This document shows positions 1-10,565 of a stretch of 64,000 nucleotides of DNA, piece by piece (position 1 is the first letter of the stretch; every line of letters begins with the position of its first letter). The notes beneath the pieces were generated by a model that was given only the letters and a program-made list of their open reading frames with translations, did not search any database and was not told the DNA's origin. Position numbers and translations under genes: made by a program. Source of the stretch: Acanthosoma haemorrhoidale (Eukaryota; Arthropoda; Insecta; Hemiptera; Acanthosomatidae); assembly GCA_930367205.1 (NCBI GenBank), contig OV884009.1:118495454-118559453 (forward strand). Reading direction: 5' to 3'.

Positions 1-62
1 TGCCCCGAATGGGTGTTTCCCCGAAAGACTAAGCTTCTTAGTTGTTATTGCTAGTTAATATA
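1..62 (+). repeat. Representative 62-bp monomer (TGCCCC head, TTATTGC tail)
   Basis: This first complete monomer shows the architecture. Bases 1-14 are the variable head (here TGCCCCGAATGGGT). Bases 15-27 are the variable middle (here a CCCCGAAAG form; the commoner form is CCCGACGG). Bases 28-42 are the nearly constant dyad core with the HindIII site at 31-36. Bases 43-62 are the T/A-rich tail with spaced TTAG/CTAG words. Heads, middles and tails occur in many combinations, so the core separates two segments that vary partly independently. The monomer start at TGCCCC is my convention; the array has no natural start. Confidence 0.95.
28..42. other. Dyad core of the monomer, ACTAAG-CTT-CTTAGT
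   Basis: A 6-bp perfect inverted repeat (ACTAAG at 28-33, CTTAGT at 37-42) surrounds a 3-base CTT spacer and recurs in most monomers. It could be a two-fold protein-binding site or a small cruciform, or simply the most conserved satellite segment. Recurrent variants break it: ACTTAG (for example 1688-1693), CTAAGATT in place of CTAAGCTT (near 7648), and ACCAAGGTT in block D (near 48167). The last two also remove the HindIII site, as does ACTTAGCTT. No binding function is shown by the sequence. Confidence 0.7.
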
Positions 63-248
63 TGCCTCGAATGGGTGTTGTCCCGACGGACTAAGCTTCT
101 TAGTTGTTAGTGTTAGTTAATAAATTCCCCGAATGGGTGTTGTCCCGACGGACTAAGCTTCTTAGTTGTTATTATTAGTTAATATATGGCGCGAATAAGT
201 TTTTCTTCGACGGACTAAGCTTCTTAGTTGTTATTGCTAGTTAATATA

Positions 249-303
249 TGGCCCAAATGAGCGTTTTCCTGACGGACTAAGCTTCTTATCGTTAGTTAAT
301 ATA
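249..303 (+). repeat. 55-bp short monomer class (7-bp deletion in tail)
   Basis: This monomer is 55 rather than 62 bases because the tail reads CTTCTTATCGTTAG instead of CTTCTTAGTTGTTATYGYTAG. Seven bases, GTTGTTA, are missing, flanked by TTA repeats, as expected from slippage or short-repeat deletion. The same form recurs many times through the window, nearly always with a TGGCCCAAATGAGCG (or TGGCCTAAATGAGCG) head and nearly always followed by a TGGCCCGAATGAG or TGGTCCGAATGAG monomer. This points to a single origin spread by HOR amplification. Confidence 0.93.
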
Positions 304-630
304 TGGCCCGAATGAGTGTTGTCCCGACGGACTAAGCTTTTTAGTTGCTGGTGTTAGTTAATATATGCCCCGAATGGGTGTTGTCCCGACGGACTAAGCT
401 TCTTAGTTGTTATTATTAGTTAATAGATGGCGCGAATAAGTTTTTCCCTGACGGACGAAGCTTCTTAGTTGTTAGTGTTAGTTAATATATGCCCCGAATG
501 GGTGTTGTCCCGACGGACTAAGCTTCTTAGTTGTTAGTGTTAGTTAATATATGCCCCGAATGGGTGTTGTCCCGACAGACTAAGCTTCTTAGTTGTTATT
601 GTTAGTTAATATATGGCCCGAATGAGTTTT

Positions 631-783
631 TTAATGCTTAGTATCTAGAGGGCGTCTTGGGAGTTAGTAAAAATGAGAAAGGAGAGGTGATGTTAGTTGA
701 GGGGATAAACAAGAGGTGCGCTAGGTCACCAGAGCGGGAGCCAGATATATCCCCTTGCCATACTCTGGCACACTATCGCTCTT
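631..783 (+). repeat. 153-bp non-satellite module, copy 1 (G type), reference copy
   Basis: The satellite monomer beginning at 614 stops after GAGTTTT and is replaced by 153 bases unlike the monomer; satellite resumes at about 784 (TTAGTTTTAGTTAGCATA) and the next monomer starts at 802. Visible elements: XbaI site TCTAGA (644-649); purine-rich GAGAAAGGAGAGG (675-687); AGGGGATA (700-707), complementary to TATCCCCT (748-755); GGTG/CACC (715-718 and 727-730); AGAGCG/CGCTCT (731-736 and 777-782) around GCCAGA/TCTGGC (740-745 and 764-769); then a run of T. There is no ORF of note. The family is not recognised. It could be a transposon or SINE relic captured before HOR amplification, or a structured functional element. 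Confidence 0.95.
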
Positions 784-3759
784 TTAGTTTTAGTTAGCAT
801 ATGCCCCGAATGGGTGTTTCCCCGACAGACTAAGCTTCTTAGTTGTTATTGCTAGTTAATATATGCCCCGAATGAGTGTTGTCCCGACGTACTAAGCTTC
901 TTAGTTGTTAGTGTTAGTTAATATATGCCCCGAATGGGTGTTGTCCCGACGGACTAAGCTTGTTAGTTGTTATTGCTAGTTAATATATGGCGCGAATGAG
1001 TTTTTCCCCGACGGACTAAGCTTCTTAGTTGTTAGTTTTAGTTAATATATGCCCCGAATAGGTGTTTCCCCGACGTACTAAGCTTCTTAGTTGTTATTGC
1101 TAGTTAATATATGCCCCGAATGAGTGTTTCCCCGACAGACCAAGCTTCTTAGTTGTTATTGTTAGTTAATATATGGCACGAATGGGTGTTGTCCCGACGG
1201 ACTAAGCTTCTTAGTTGATATTATTAGTTAATATATGGCGCGAATAAGTTTTTCCCTGACGGACTAAGCTTCTTAGTTGTTATTGTTAGTTAATATATGC
1301 CCCGAATGGGTGTTGTGTCGACGGACTAAGCTTGTTAGTTGTTATTGCTAGTTAATATATGGCGCGAATGAGTTTTTCCCCGACGGACTAAGCTTCTTAG
1401 TTGTTAGTTTTAGTTAATATATGCCCCGAATAGGTGTTTCCCCGACGTACTAAGCTTCTTAGTTGTTATCGCTAGTTAATATATGCCCCGAATGAGTGTT
1501 TCATCGACAGACCAAGCTTCTTAGTTGTTATTGTTAGTTAATATATGGCACGAATGGGTGTTGTCCCGACGGACTAAGCTTCTTAGTTGATATTATTAGT
1601 TAATATATGGCGCGAATAAGTTTTTCCCTGACGGACTAAGCTTCTTAGTTGTTATTGTTAGTTAATATATGGCCCAAATGAGCGTTTTCCTGACGTACTT
1701 AGCTTCTTAGTTGTTAGTTTTAGTTAATATATGCCCCAAATGGGTGTTTCCCCGAAAGACTAAGCTTCTTAGTTGTTATTGCTAGTTAATATATGCCTCG
1801 AATGGGTGTTGTCCCGACGGACTAAGCTTCTTAGTTGTTAGTGTTAGTTAATAAATTCCCCGAATGGGTTTTGTCCCGACGGACTAAGCTTCTTAGTTGT
1901 TAGTGTTAGTTAATATAAGCCCCAAATGGGTGTTGTCCCGACAGAATAAGCTTCTTAGTTGTTATTGTTAGTTAATATATGGCCCAAATGAGCGTTTTCC
2001 TGACGGACTAAGCTTCTTATCGTTAGTTAATATATGGCCCGAATGAGTGTTGTCCCGACGGACTAAGCTTCTTAGTTGTTAGTGTTAGTTAATATATGCC
2101 CCGAATGGGTGTTGTCCCGACGGACTAAGCTTCTTAGTTGTTATTATTAGTTAATATATGGCGCGAATAAGTTTTTTTTCGACGGACTAAGCTTCTTAGT
2201 TGTTATTGCTAGTTAATATATGGCTTAAATGAGCGTTTTCCTGACGGACTAAGCTTCTTATCGTTATTTAATATATGGCCCGAATGAGTGTTGTCCCGAC
2301 GGACTAAGCTTTTTAGTTGTTAGTGTTAGTTAATATATGCCCCGAATGGGTGTTGTCCCGACGGACTAAGCTTCTTAGTTGTTATTATTAGTTAATATAT
2401 GGCGCGAATAAGTTTTTCCCTGACGGACTAAGCTTCTTAGTTGTTATTGTTAGTTAATATATGGCCCAAATGAGCGTTTTCCTGACGTACTAAGCTTCTT
2501 AGTTGTTAGTTTTAGTTAATATATGCCCCGAATGGGTGTTTCCCCGAAAGACTAAGCTTCTTAGTTGTTATTGTTAGTTAATATATGGCCCGAATGAGTG
2601 TTTCCCTGACGGACTAAGCTTCTTAGTTGTTATTGTTAGTTAATATATGGCCCGAATGAGTGTTTCCCCAACGGACTAAGCTTCTTATCGTTAGTTAATA
2701 TATGGCCCGAATGAGTGTTGTCCCGACGGACTAAGCTTCTTAGTTGTTAGTGTTAGTTAATATATGCCCCGAATGGGTGTTGTCCCGACGGACTAAGCTT
2801 CTTAGTTGTTATTATTAGTTAATATATGGCGCGAATAAGTTTTTCTTCGACGGACTAAGCTTCTTAGTTGTTATTGCTAGTTAATATATGGCCTAAATGA
2901 GCGTTTTCCTGACGGACTAAGCTTCTTATCGTTATTTAATATATGGCCCGAATGAGTGTTGTCCCGACGGACTAAGCTTTTTAGTTGTTAGTGTTAGTTA
3001 ATATATGCCCCGAATTGGTGTTGTCCCGACGGACTAAGCTTCTTAGTTGTTATTGTTAGTTAATATATGGCCCAAATGAGCGTTTTCCTGACGTACTTAG
3101 CTTCTTAGTTGTTAGTTTTAGTTAATATATGCCCCGAATGGGTGTTTCCCCGAAAGACTAAGCTTCTTAGTTGTTATTGCTAGTTAATATATGCCTCGAA
3201 TGGGTGTTGTCCCGACGGACTAAGCTTCTTAGTTGTTAGTGTTAGTTAATAAATTCCCCGAATGGGTGTTGTCCCGACGGACTAAGCTTCTTAGTTGTTA
3301 TTATTAGTTAATATATGGCGCGAATAAGTTTTTCTTCGACGGACTAAGCTTCTTAGTTGTTATTGCTAGTTAATATATGGCCCAAATGAGCGTTTTCCTG
3401 ACGGACTAAGCTTCTTATCGTTAGTTAATATATGGCCCGAATGAGTGTTGTCCCGACGGACTAAGCTTTTTAGTTGTTAGTGTTAGTTAATATATGCCCC
3501 GAATGGGTGTTGTCCCGACGGACTAAGCTTCTTAGTTGTTATTATTAGTTAATATATGGCGCGAATAAGTTTTTCCCTGACGGACTAAGCTTCTTAGTTG
3601 TTAGTGTTAGTTAATATATGCCCCGAATGGGTGTTGTCCCGACGGACTAAGCTTCTTAGTTGTTAGTGTTAGTTAATATATGCCCCGAATGGGTGTTGTC
3701 CCGACAGACTAAGCTTCTTAGTTGTTATTGTTAGTTAATATATGGCCCGAATGAGTTTT

Positions 3760-3912
3760 TTAATGCTTAGTATCTAGAGGGCGTCTTGGGAGTTAGTAAA
3801 AATGAGAAAGGAGAGGTGATGTTAGTTGAGGGGATAAACAAGAGGTGCGCTAGGTCACCAGAGCGGGAGCCAGATATATCCCCTTGCCATACTCTGGCAC
3901 ACTATCGCTCTT
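3760..3912 (+). repeat. 153-bp module, copy 2 (G type)
   Basis: Identical by eye to copy 1. It lies 3,129 bp downstream of copy 1, the same offset at which the first 613 bases of the window recur (3130-3742), so both belong to one HOR repeat. The following unit, to copy 3, is 6,200 bp. Confidence 0.95.
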
Positions 3913-6900
3913 TTAGTTTTAGTTAGCATATGCCCCGAATGGGTGTTTCCCCGACAGACTAAGCTTCTTAGTTGTTATTGCTAGTTAATATATGCCCCGA
4001 ATGAGTGTTGTCCCGACGTACTAAGCTTCTTAGTTGTTAGTGTTAGTTAATATATGCCCCGAATGGGTGTTGTGTCGACGGACTAAGCTTGTTAGTTGTT
4101 ATTGCTAGTTAATATATGGCGCGAATGAGTTTTTCCCCGACGGACTAAGCTTCTTAGTTGTTAGTTTTAGTTAATATATGCCCCGAATAGGTGTTTCCCC
4201 GACGTACTAAGCTTCTTAGTTGTTATTGCTAGTTAATATATGGCACGAATGGGTGTTGTCCCGACGGACTAAGCTTCTTAGTTGATATTATTAGTTAATA
4301 TATGGCGCGAATAAGTTTTTCCCTGACGGACTAAGCTTCTTAGTTGTTATTGTTAGTTAATATATGCCCCGAATGGGTGTTGTGTCGACGGACTAAGCTT
4401 GTTAGTTGTTATTGCTAGTTAATATATGGCGCGAATGAGTTTTTCCCCGACGGACTAAGCTTCTTAGTTGTTAGTTTTAGTTAATATATGCCCCGAATAG
4501 GTGTTTCCCCGACGTACTAAGCTTCTTAGTTGTTATCGCTAGTTAATATATGCCCCGAATGAGTGTTTCATCGACAGACCAAGCTTCTTAGTTGTTATTG
4601 TTAGTTAATATATGGCACGAATGGGTGTTGTCCCGACGGACTAAGCTTCTTAGTTGATATTATTAGTTAATATATGGCGCGAATAAGTTTTTCCCTGACG
4701 GACTAAGCTTCTTAGTTGTTATTGTTAGTTAATATATGGCCCAAATGAGCGTTTTCCTGACGTACTTAGCTTCTTAGTTGTTAGTTTTAGTTAATATATG
4801 CCCCGAATGGGTGTTTCCCCGAAAGACTAAGCTTCTTAGTTGTTATTGCTAGTTAATATATGCCTCGAATGGGTGTTGTCCCGACGGACTAAGCTTCTTA
4901 GTTGTTATTGTTAGTTAATAAATTCCCCGAATGGGTTTTGTCCCGACGGACTAAGCTTCTTAGTTGTTAGTGTTAGTTAATATAAGCCCCAAATGGGTGT
5001 TGTCCCGACAGAATAAGCTTCTTAGTTGTTATTGTTAGTTAATATATGGCCCAAATGAGCGTTTTCCTGACGGACTAAGCTTCTTATCGTTAGTTAATAT
5101 ATGGCCCGAATGAGTGTTGTCCCGACGGACTAAGCTTCTTAGTTGTTAGTGTTAGTTAATATATGCCCCGAATGGGTGTTGTCCCGACGGACTAAGCTTC
5201 TTAGTTGTTATTATTAGTTAATATATGGCGCGAATAAGTTTTTCTTCGACGGACTAAGCTTCTTAGTTGTTATTGCTAGTTAATATATGGCCTAAATGAG
5301 CGTTTTCCTGACGGACTAAGCTTCTTATCGTTATTTAATATATGGCCCGAATGAGTGTTGTCCCGAGGGACTAAGCTTTTTAGTTGTTAGTGTTAGTTAA
5401 TATATGCCCCGAATGGGTGTTGTCCCGACGGACTAAGCTTCTTAGTTGTTATTATTAGTTAATATATGGCGCGAATAAGTTTTTCCCTGACGGACTAAGC
5501 TTCTTAGTTGTTATTGTTAGTTAATATATGGCCCAAATGAGCGTTTTCCTGACGTACTAAGCTTCTTAGTTGTTAGTTTTAGTTAATATATGCCCCGAAT
5601 GGGTGTTTCCCCGAAAGACTAAGCTTCTTAGTTGTTATTGTTAGTTAATATATGGCCCGAATGAGTGTTTCCCTTACGGACTAAGCTTCTTAGTTGTTAT
5701 TGTTAGTTAATATATGGCCCGAATGAGTGTTTCCCCAACGGACTAAGCTTCTTATCGTTAGTTAATATATGGCCCGAATGAGTGTTGTCCCGACGGACTA
5801 AGCTTCTTAGTTGTTAGTGTTAGTTAATATATGCCCCGAATGGGTGTTGTCCCGACGGACTTAGCTTCTTAGTTGTTATTATTAGTTAATATATGGCGCG
5901 AATAAGTTTTTCTTCGACGGACTAAGCTTCTTAGTTGTTATTGCTAGTTAATATATGGCCTAAATGAGCGTTTTCCTGACGGACTAAGCTTCTTATCGTT
6001 ATTTAATATATGGCCCGAATGAGTGTTGTCCCGACGGACTAAGCTTTTTAGTTTTTAGTGTTAGTTAATATATGCCCCGAATGGGTGTTGTCCCGACGGA
6101 CTAAGCTTCTTAGTTGTTATTATTAGTTAATATATGGCGCGAATAAGTTTTTCCCTGACGGACTAAGCTTCTTAGTTGTTATTGTTAGTTAATATATGGC
6201 CCAAATGAGCGTTTTCCTGACGTACTAAGCTTCTTAGTTGTTAGTTTTAGTTAATATATGCCCCGAATGGGTGTTTCCCCGAAAGACTAAGCTTCTTAGT
6301 TGTTATTGTTAGTTAATATATGGCCCGAATGAGTGTTTCCCTTACGGACTAAGCTTCTTAGTTGTTATTGTTACTTAATATATGGCCCGAATGAGTGTTT
6401 CCCCAACGGACTAAGCTTCTTAGTTGTTATTGTTAGTTAATATATGGCCCGAATGAGTGTTTCCCCGAAAGACTAAGCTTCTTAGTTGTTATTGCTAGTT
6501 AATATATGCCCCGAATGAGTGTTTCCCCGACAGACCAAGCTTCTTAGTTGTTATTGTTAGTTAATATATGGCACGAATGGGTGTTTCCCCGACAGACTAA
6601 GCTTCTAAGTTGTTATTGTTAGTTAATATATGGCCCAAATGAGCGTTTTCCTGACGTACTAAGCTTCTTAGTTGTTAGTTTTAGTTAATATATGCCCCGA
6701 ATAGGTGTTTCCCCGACGGACTAAGCTTGTTAGTTGTTATTGCTAGTTAATATATGGCGCGAATGAGTTTTTCCCCGACGGACTAAGCTTCTTAGTTGTT
6801 AGTTTTAGTTAATATATGCCCCGAATGGGTGTTTCCCTGAAAGACTAAGCTTCTTAGTTGTTATTGCTAGTTAATATATGCCCCGAATGGGTGTTGTCCC

Positions 6901-7794
6901 GACGGACTAAGCTTCTTAGTTGTTAGTGTTAGTTAATATATGCCCCAAATGGGTGTTGTCCCGACGGACTAAGCTTCTTAGTTGTTATTGTTAGTTAATA
7001 TATGGCCCAAATGAGCGTTTTCCTGACGGACTAAGCTTCTTATCGTTAGTTAATATATGGCCCGAATGAGTGTTGTCCCGACGGACTAAGCTTCTTAGTT
7101 GTTAGTGTTAGTTAATATATGCCCCGAATGGGTGTTGTCCCGACGGACTAAGCTTCTTAGTTGTTATTATTAGTTAATATATGGCGCGAATAAGTTTTTC
7201 CCCGACGGACTAAGCTTCTTAGTTGTTATTGTTAGTTAATATATGGCCCGAATGAGTGTTTCCCCGAAAGACTAAGCTTCTTAGTTGTTATTACTAGTTA
7301 ATATATGCCCCGAATGAGTGTTTCCCCGACAGACCAAGCTTCTTAGTTGTTATTGTTAGTTAATATATGGCACGAATGGGTGTTTCCCCGACAGACTAAG
7401 CTTCTTAGTTGTTATTGTTAGTTAATATATGGCCCAAATGAGCGTTTTCCTGACGTACTAAGCTTCTTAGTTGTTAGTTTTAGTTAATATATGCCCCGAA
7501 TGGGTGTTTCCCCGACGGACTAAGCTTGTTAGTTGTTATTGCTAGTTAATATTTGGCGCGAATGAGTTTTTCCCCGACGGACTAAGCTTCTTAGTTGTTA
7601 GTGTTAGTTAATATATGCCCCGAATGGGTGTTGTCCCGACGGACTAAGATTGTTAGTTGTTATTGCTAGTTAATATATGGCGCGAATGAGTTTTTCCCCG
7701 ACGGACTAAGCTTCTTAGTTGTTAGTTTTAGTTAATATATGGCCCAAATGAGCGTTTTCCTGACGGACTAAGCTTCTTATCGTTAGTTAATATA

Positions 7795-7855
7795 TGGTCC
7801 GAATGAGTGTTGTCCCGACGGACTAAGCTTTTTAGTTGTTAGTGTTAGTTAATAT
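7795..7855 (+). repeat. 61-bp monomer class (1-bp deletion, TGGTCC head)
   Basis: The tail ends TTAATAT and is followed directly by TGCCCC, one base short of the usual TTAATATA before TGCCCC, giving 61 bases. The class has a TGGTCC head and an AAGCTTTTTAG core, directly follows a 55-bp monomer, and recurs in blocks B, C and D (for example near 13803, 17023, 26531, 33049, 42526, 48561 and 61308). In two nearby cases (near 8588 and elsewhere) the TGGTCC head keeps the normal 62-bp length, so the head change and the deletion are separable. Confidence 0.85.
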
Positions 7856-9959
7856 TGCCCCGATTGGGTGTTGTCCCGACGGACTAAGCTTCTTAGTTGT
7901 TATTATTAGTTAATATATGGCGCGAATAAGTTTTTCCCTGACGGACTAAGCTTCTTAGTTGTTATTGTTAGTTAATATATGGCCCAAATGAGCGTTTTCC
8001 TGACGTACTAAGCTTCTTAGTTGTTAGTTTTAGTTAATATATGCCCCGAATGGGTGTTTCCCCGAAAGACTAAGCTTCTTAGTTGTTATTGCTAGTTAAT
8101 ATATGCCTCGAAGGGGTGTTGTCCCGACGGACTAAGCTTCTTAGTTTTTAGTGTTAGTTAATATATGCCCCGAATGGGTGTTGTCCTGACGGACTAAGCT
8201 TCTTAGTTGTTAGTGTTAGTTAATATAAGCCCCAAATGGGTGTTGTCCCGACAGAATAAGCTTCTTAGTTGTTATTGTTAGTTAATATATGGCCCAAATG
8301 AGCGTTTTCCTGACGGACTAAGCTTCTTATCGTTAGTTAATATATGGCCCGAATGAGTGTTGTCCCGACGGACTAAGCTTCTTAGTTGTTAGTGTTAGTT
8401 AATATATGCCCCGAATGGGTGTTGTCCCGACGGACTAAGCTTCTTAGTTGTTATTATTAGTTAATATATGGCGCGAATAAGTTTTTCTTCGACGGACTAA
8501 GCTTCTTAGTTGTTATTGCTAGTTAATATATGGCCCAAATGAGCGTTTTCCTGACGGACTAAGCTTCTTATCGTTAGTTAATATATGGTCCGAATGAGTG
8601 TTGTCCCGACGGACTAAGCTTTTTAGTTGTTAGTGTTAGTTAATATATGCCCCGAATGGGTGTTGTCCCGACGGACTAAGCTTCTTAGTTGTTATTATTA
8701 GTTAATATATGGCGCGAATAAGTTTTTCCCTGACGGACTAAGCTTCTTAGTTGTTATTGTTAGTTAATATATGGCCCAAATGAGCGTTTTCCTGACGGAC
8801 TAAGCTTCTTAGTTGTTAGTTTTAGTTAATATATGCCCCGAATGGGTGTTTCCCCGAAGGACTAAGCTTCTTAGTTGTTATTGTTAGTTAATATATGGCC
8901 CGAATGAGTGTTTCCCTTACGGACTAAGCTTCTTAGTTGTTATTGTTAGTTAATATATGGCCCGAATGAGTGTTTCCCCAACGGACTAAGCTTCTTAGTT
9001 GTTATTGTTAGTTAATATATGGCCCGAATGAGTGTTTCCCCGACAGACTAAGCTTCTTAGTTGTTAGTGTTAGTTAATATATGCCCCGAGTGGGTGTTGT
9101 GTCGACGGACTAAGCTTGTTAGTTGTTATTGCTAGTTAATATATGGCGCGAATGAGTTTTTCCCCGACGGACTAAGCTTCTTAGTTGTTAGTTTTAGTTA
9201 ATATATGCCCCGAATAGGTGTTTCCCCGACGTACTAAGCTTCTTAGTTGTTATTGCTAGTTAATATATGCCCCGAATGAGTGTTGTCCCGACGGACTAAG
9301 CTTCTTAGTTGTTAGTGTTAGTTAATATATGCCCCGAATGGGTGTTGTCCCGACGGACTAAGCTTGTTAGTTGTTATTGCTAGTTAATATATGGCGCGAA
9401 TGAGTTTTTCCCCGACGGACTAAGCTTCTTAGTTGTTAGTTTTAGTTAATATATGCCCCGAATGGGTGTTTCCCCGAAAGACTAAGCTTCTTAGTTGTTA
9501 TTGCTAGTTAATATATGCCCCGAATGGGTGTTGTCCCGACGGACTAAGCTTCTTAGTTGTTCGTGTTAGTTAATATATGCCCCGAATGGGTGTTGTCCCG
9601 ACGGACTAAGCTTCTTAGTTGTTAGTGTTAGTTAATATATGCCCCAAATGGGTGTTGTCCCGACAGACTAAGCTTCTTAGTTGTTATTGTTAGTTAATAT
9701 ATGGCCCAAATGAGCGTTTTCCTGACGGACTAAGCTTCTTATCGTTAGTTAATATATGGCCCGAATGAGTGTTGTCCCGACGGACTAAGCTTCTTAGTTG
9801 TTAGTGTTAGTTAATATATGCCCCGAATGGGTGTTGTCCCGACGGACTAAGCTTCTTAGTTGTTAGTGTTAGTTAATATATGCCCCGAATGGGTGTTGTC
9901 CCGACAGACTAAGCTTCTTAGTTGTTATTGTTAGTTAATATATGGCCCGAATGAGTTTT

Positions 9960-10112
9960 TTAATGCTTAGTATCTAGAGGGCGTCTTGGGAGTTAGTAAA
10001 AATGAGAAAGGAGAGGTGATGTTAGTTAAGGGGATAAACAAGAGGTGCGCTAGGTCACCAGAGCGGGAGCCAGATATATCCCCTTGCCATACTCTGGCAC
10101 ACTATCGCTCTT
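9960..10112 (+). repeat. 153-bp module, copy 3 (first A type)
   Basis: Differs from copy 1 only at the position equivalent to 699, where G is A (GTTAAGGGG). This extends the AGGGGATA/TATCCCCT complementarity to nine Watson-Crick pairs. It is followed by the CCCCAACGG and CCCCGAAAG monomers typical of block B. The unit to copy 4 is 2,524 bp. Confidence 0.95.
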
Positions 10113-10502
10113 TTAGTTTTAGTTAGCATATGCCCCGAATGGGTGTTTCCCCGACAGACTAAGCTTCTTAGTTGTTATTGCTAGTTAATATATGCCCCGA
10201 ATGAGTGTTGTCCCGACGTACTAAGCTTCTTAGTTGTTAGTGTTAGTTAATATATGGCCCGAATGAGTGTTTCCCCAACGGACTAAGCTTCTTAGTTGTT
10301 ATTGTTAGTTAATATATGGCCCGAATGAGTGTTTCCCCGAAAGACTAAGCTTCTTAGTTGTTAGTGTTAGTTAATATATGCCCCGAGTGGGTGTTGTGTC
10401 GACGGACTAAGCTTGTTAGTTGTTATTGCTAGTTAATATATGGCGCGAATGAGTTTTTCCCCGACGGACTAAGCTTCTTAGTTGTTAGTTTTAGTTAATA
10501 TA

Positions 10503-10565
10503 TGCCCCGAATAGGTGTTTCCCCCGACGTACTAAGCTTCTTAGTTGTTATTGCTAGTTAATATA
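10503..10565 (+). repeat. 63-bp monomer (extra C in a C run)
   Basis: This copy reads GTGTTTCCCCCGACG with five C residues where sister monomers have four, making it 63 bases. It looks like a private homopolymer indel, either real or a sequencing or assembly error. I saw no second copy of this five-C form. Confidence 0.8.

Larger units (their letters stand above)
1..9959 (+). repeat. HOR block A (G-type modules 1 and 2)
   Basis: Bases 1-613 recur at 3130-3742 with few changes; I noted differences at 348, 350, 426 and 457. Unit 1 (631-3759, 3,129 bp) and unit 2 (3760-9959, 6,200 bp) start alike, including a GTGTTTCATCGACAG monomer at 1501 and 4568; unit 2 lacks one monomer in between. Other block markers are TGGCCTAAATGAGCG heads followed by TCGTTATTTAAT tails. 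The right part of unit 2 (from about 7.8 kb) changes to monomers like those of block B, so this unit looks like a hybrid formed by exchange between HOR families. Confidence 0.8.

Noticed and set aside
40..60. Telomeric repeat
   Set aside because: TTAG words are irregularly spaced and part of a 62-bp unit; there is no run of a constant telomere hexamer or heptamer.
1..62. CENP-B box on the reverse strand (ATTCGGGGCATATA)
   Set aside because: The NTTCGNNNNA half of the known motif matches, but the essential CGGG part is absent, so it is not a canonical box.
671..690. Small ORF starting ATGAGAAAGGAGAGG in the module
   Set aside because: It ends at a TGA after five codons; it is chance.
631..783. 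Helitron or TIR transposon identity for the module
   Set aside because: A hairpin lies near the right end but no CTRR end follows it, the ends are not inverted repeats, and no clear target-site duplication is visible.
631..783. tRNA or 5S rRNA gene
   Set aside because: There is no cloverleaf arrangement or convincing B box, and the sequence does not resemble 5S rRNA.
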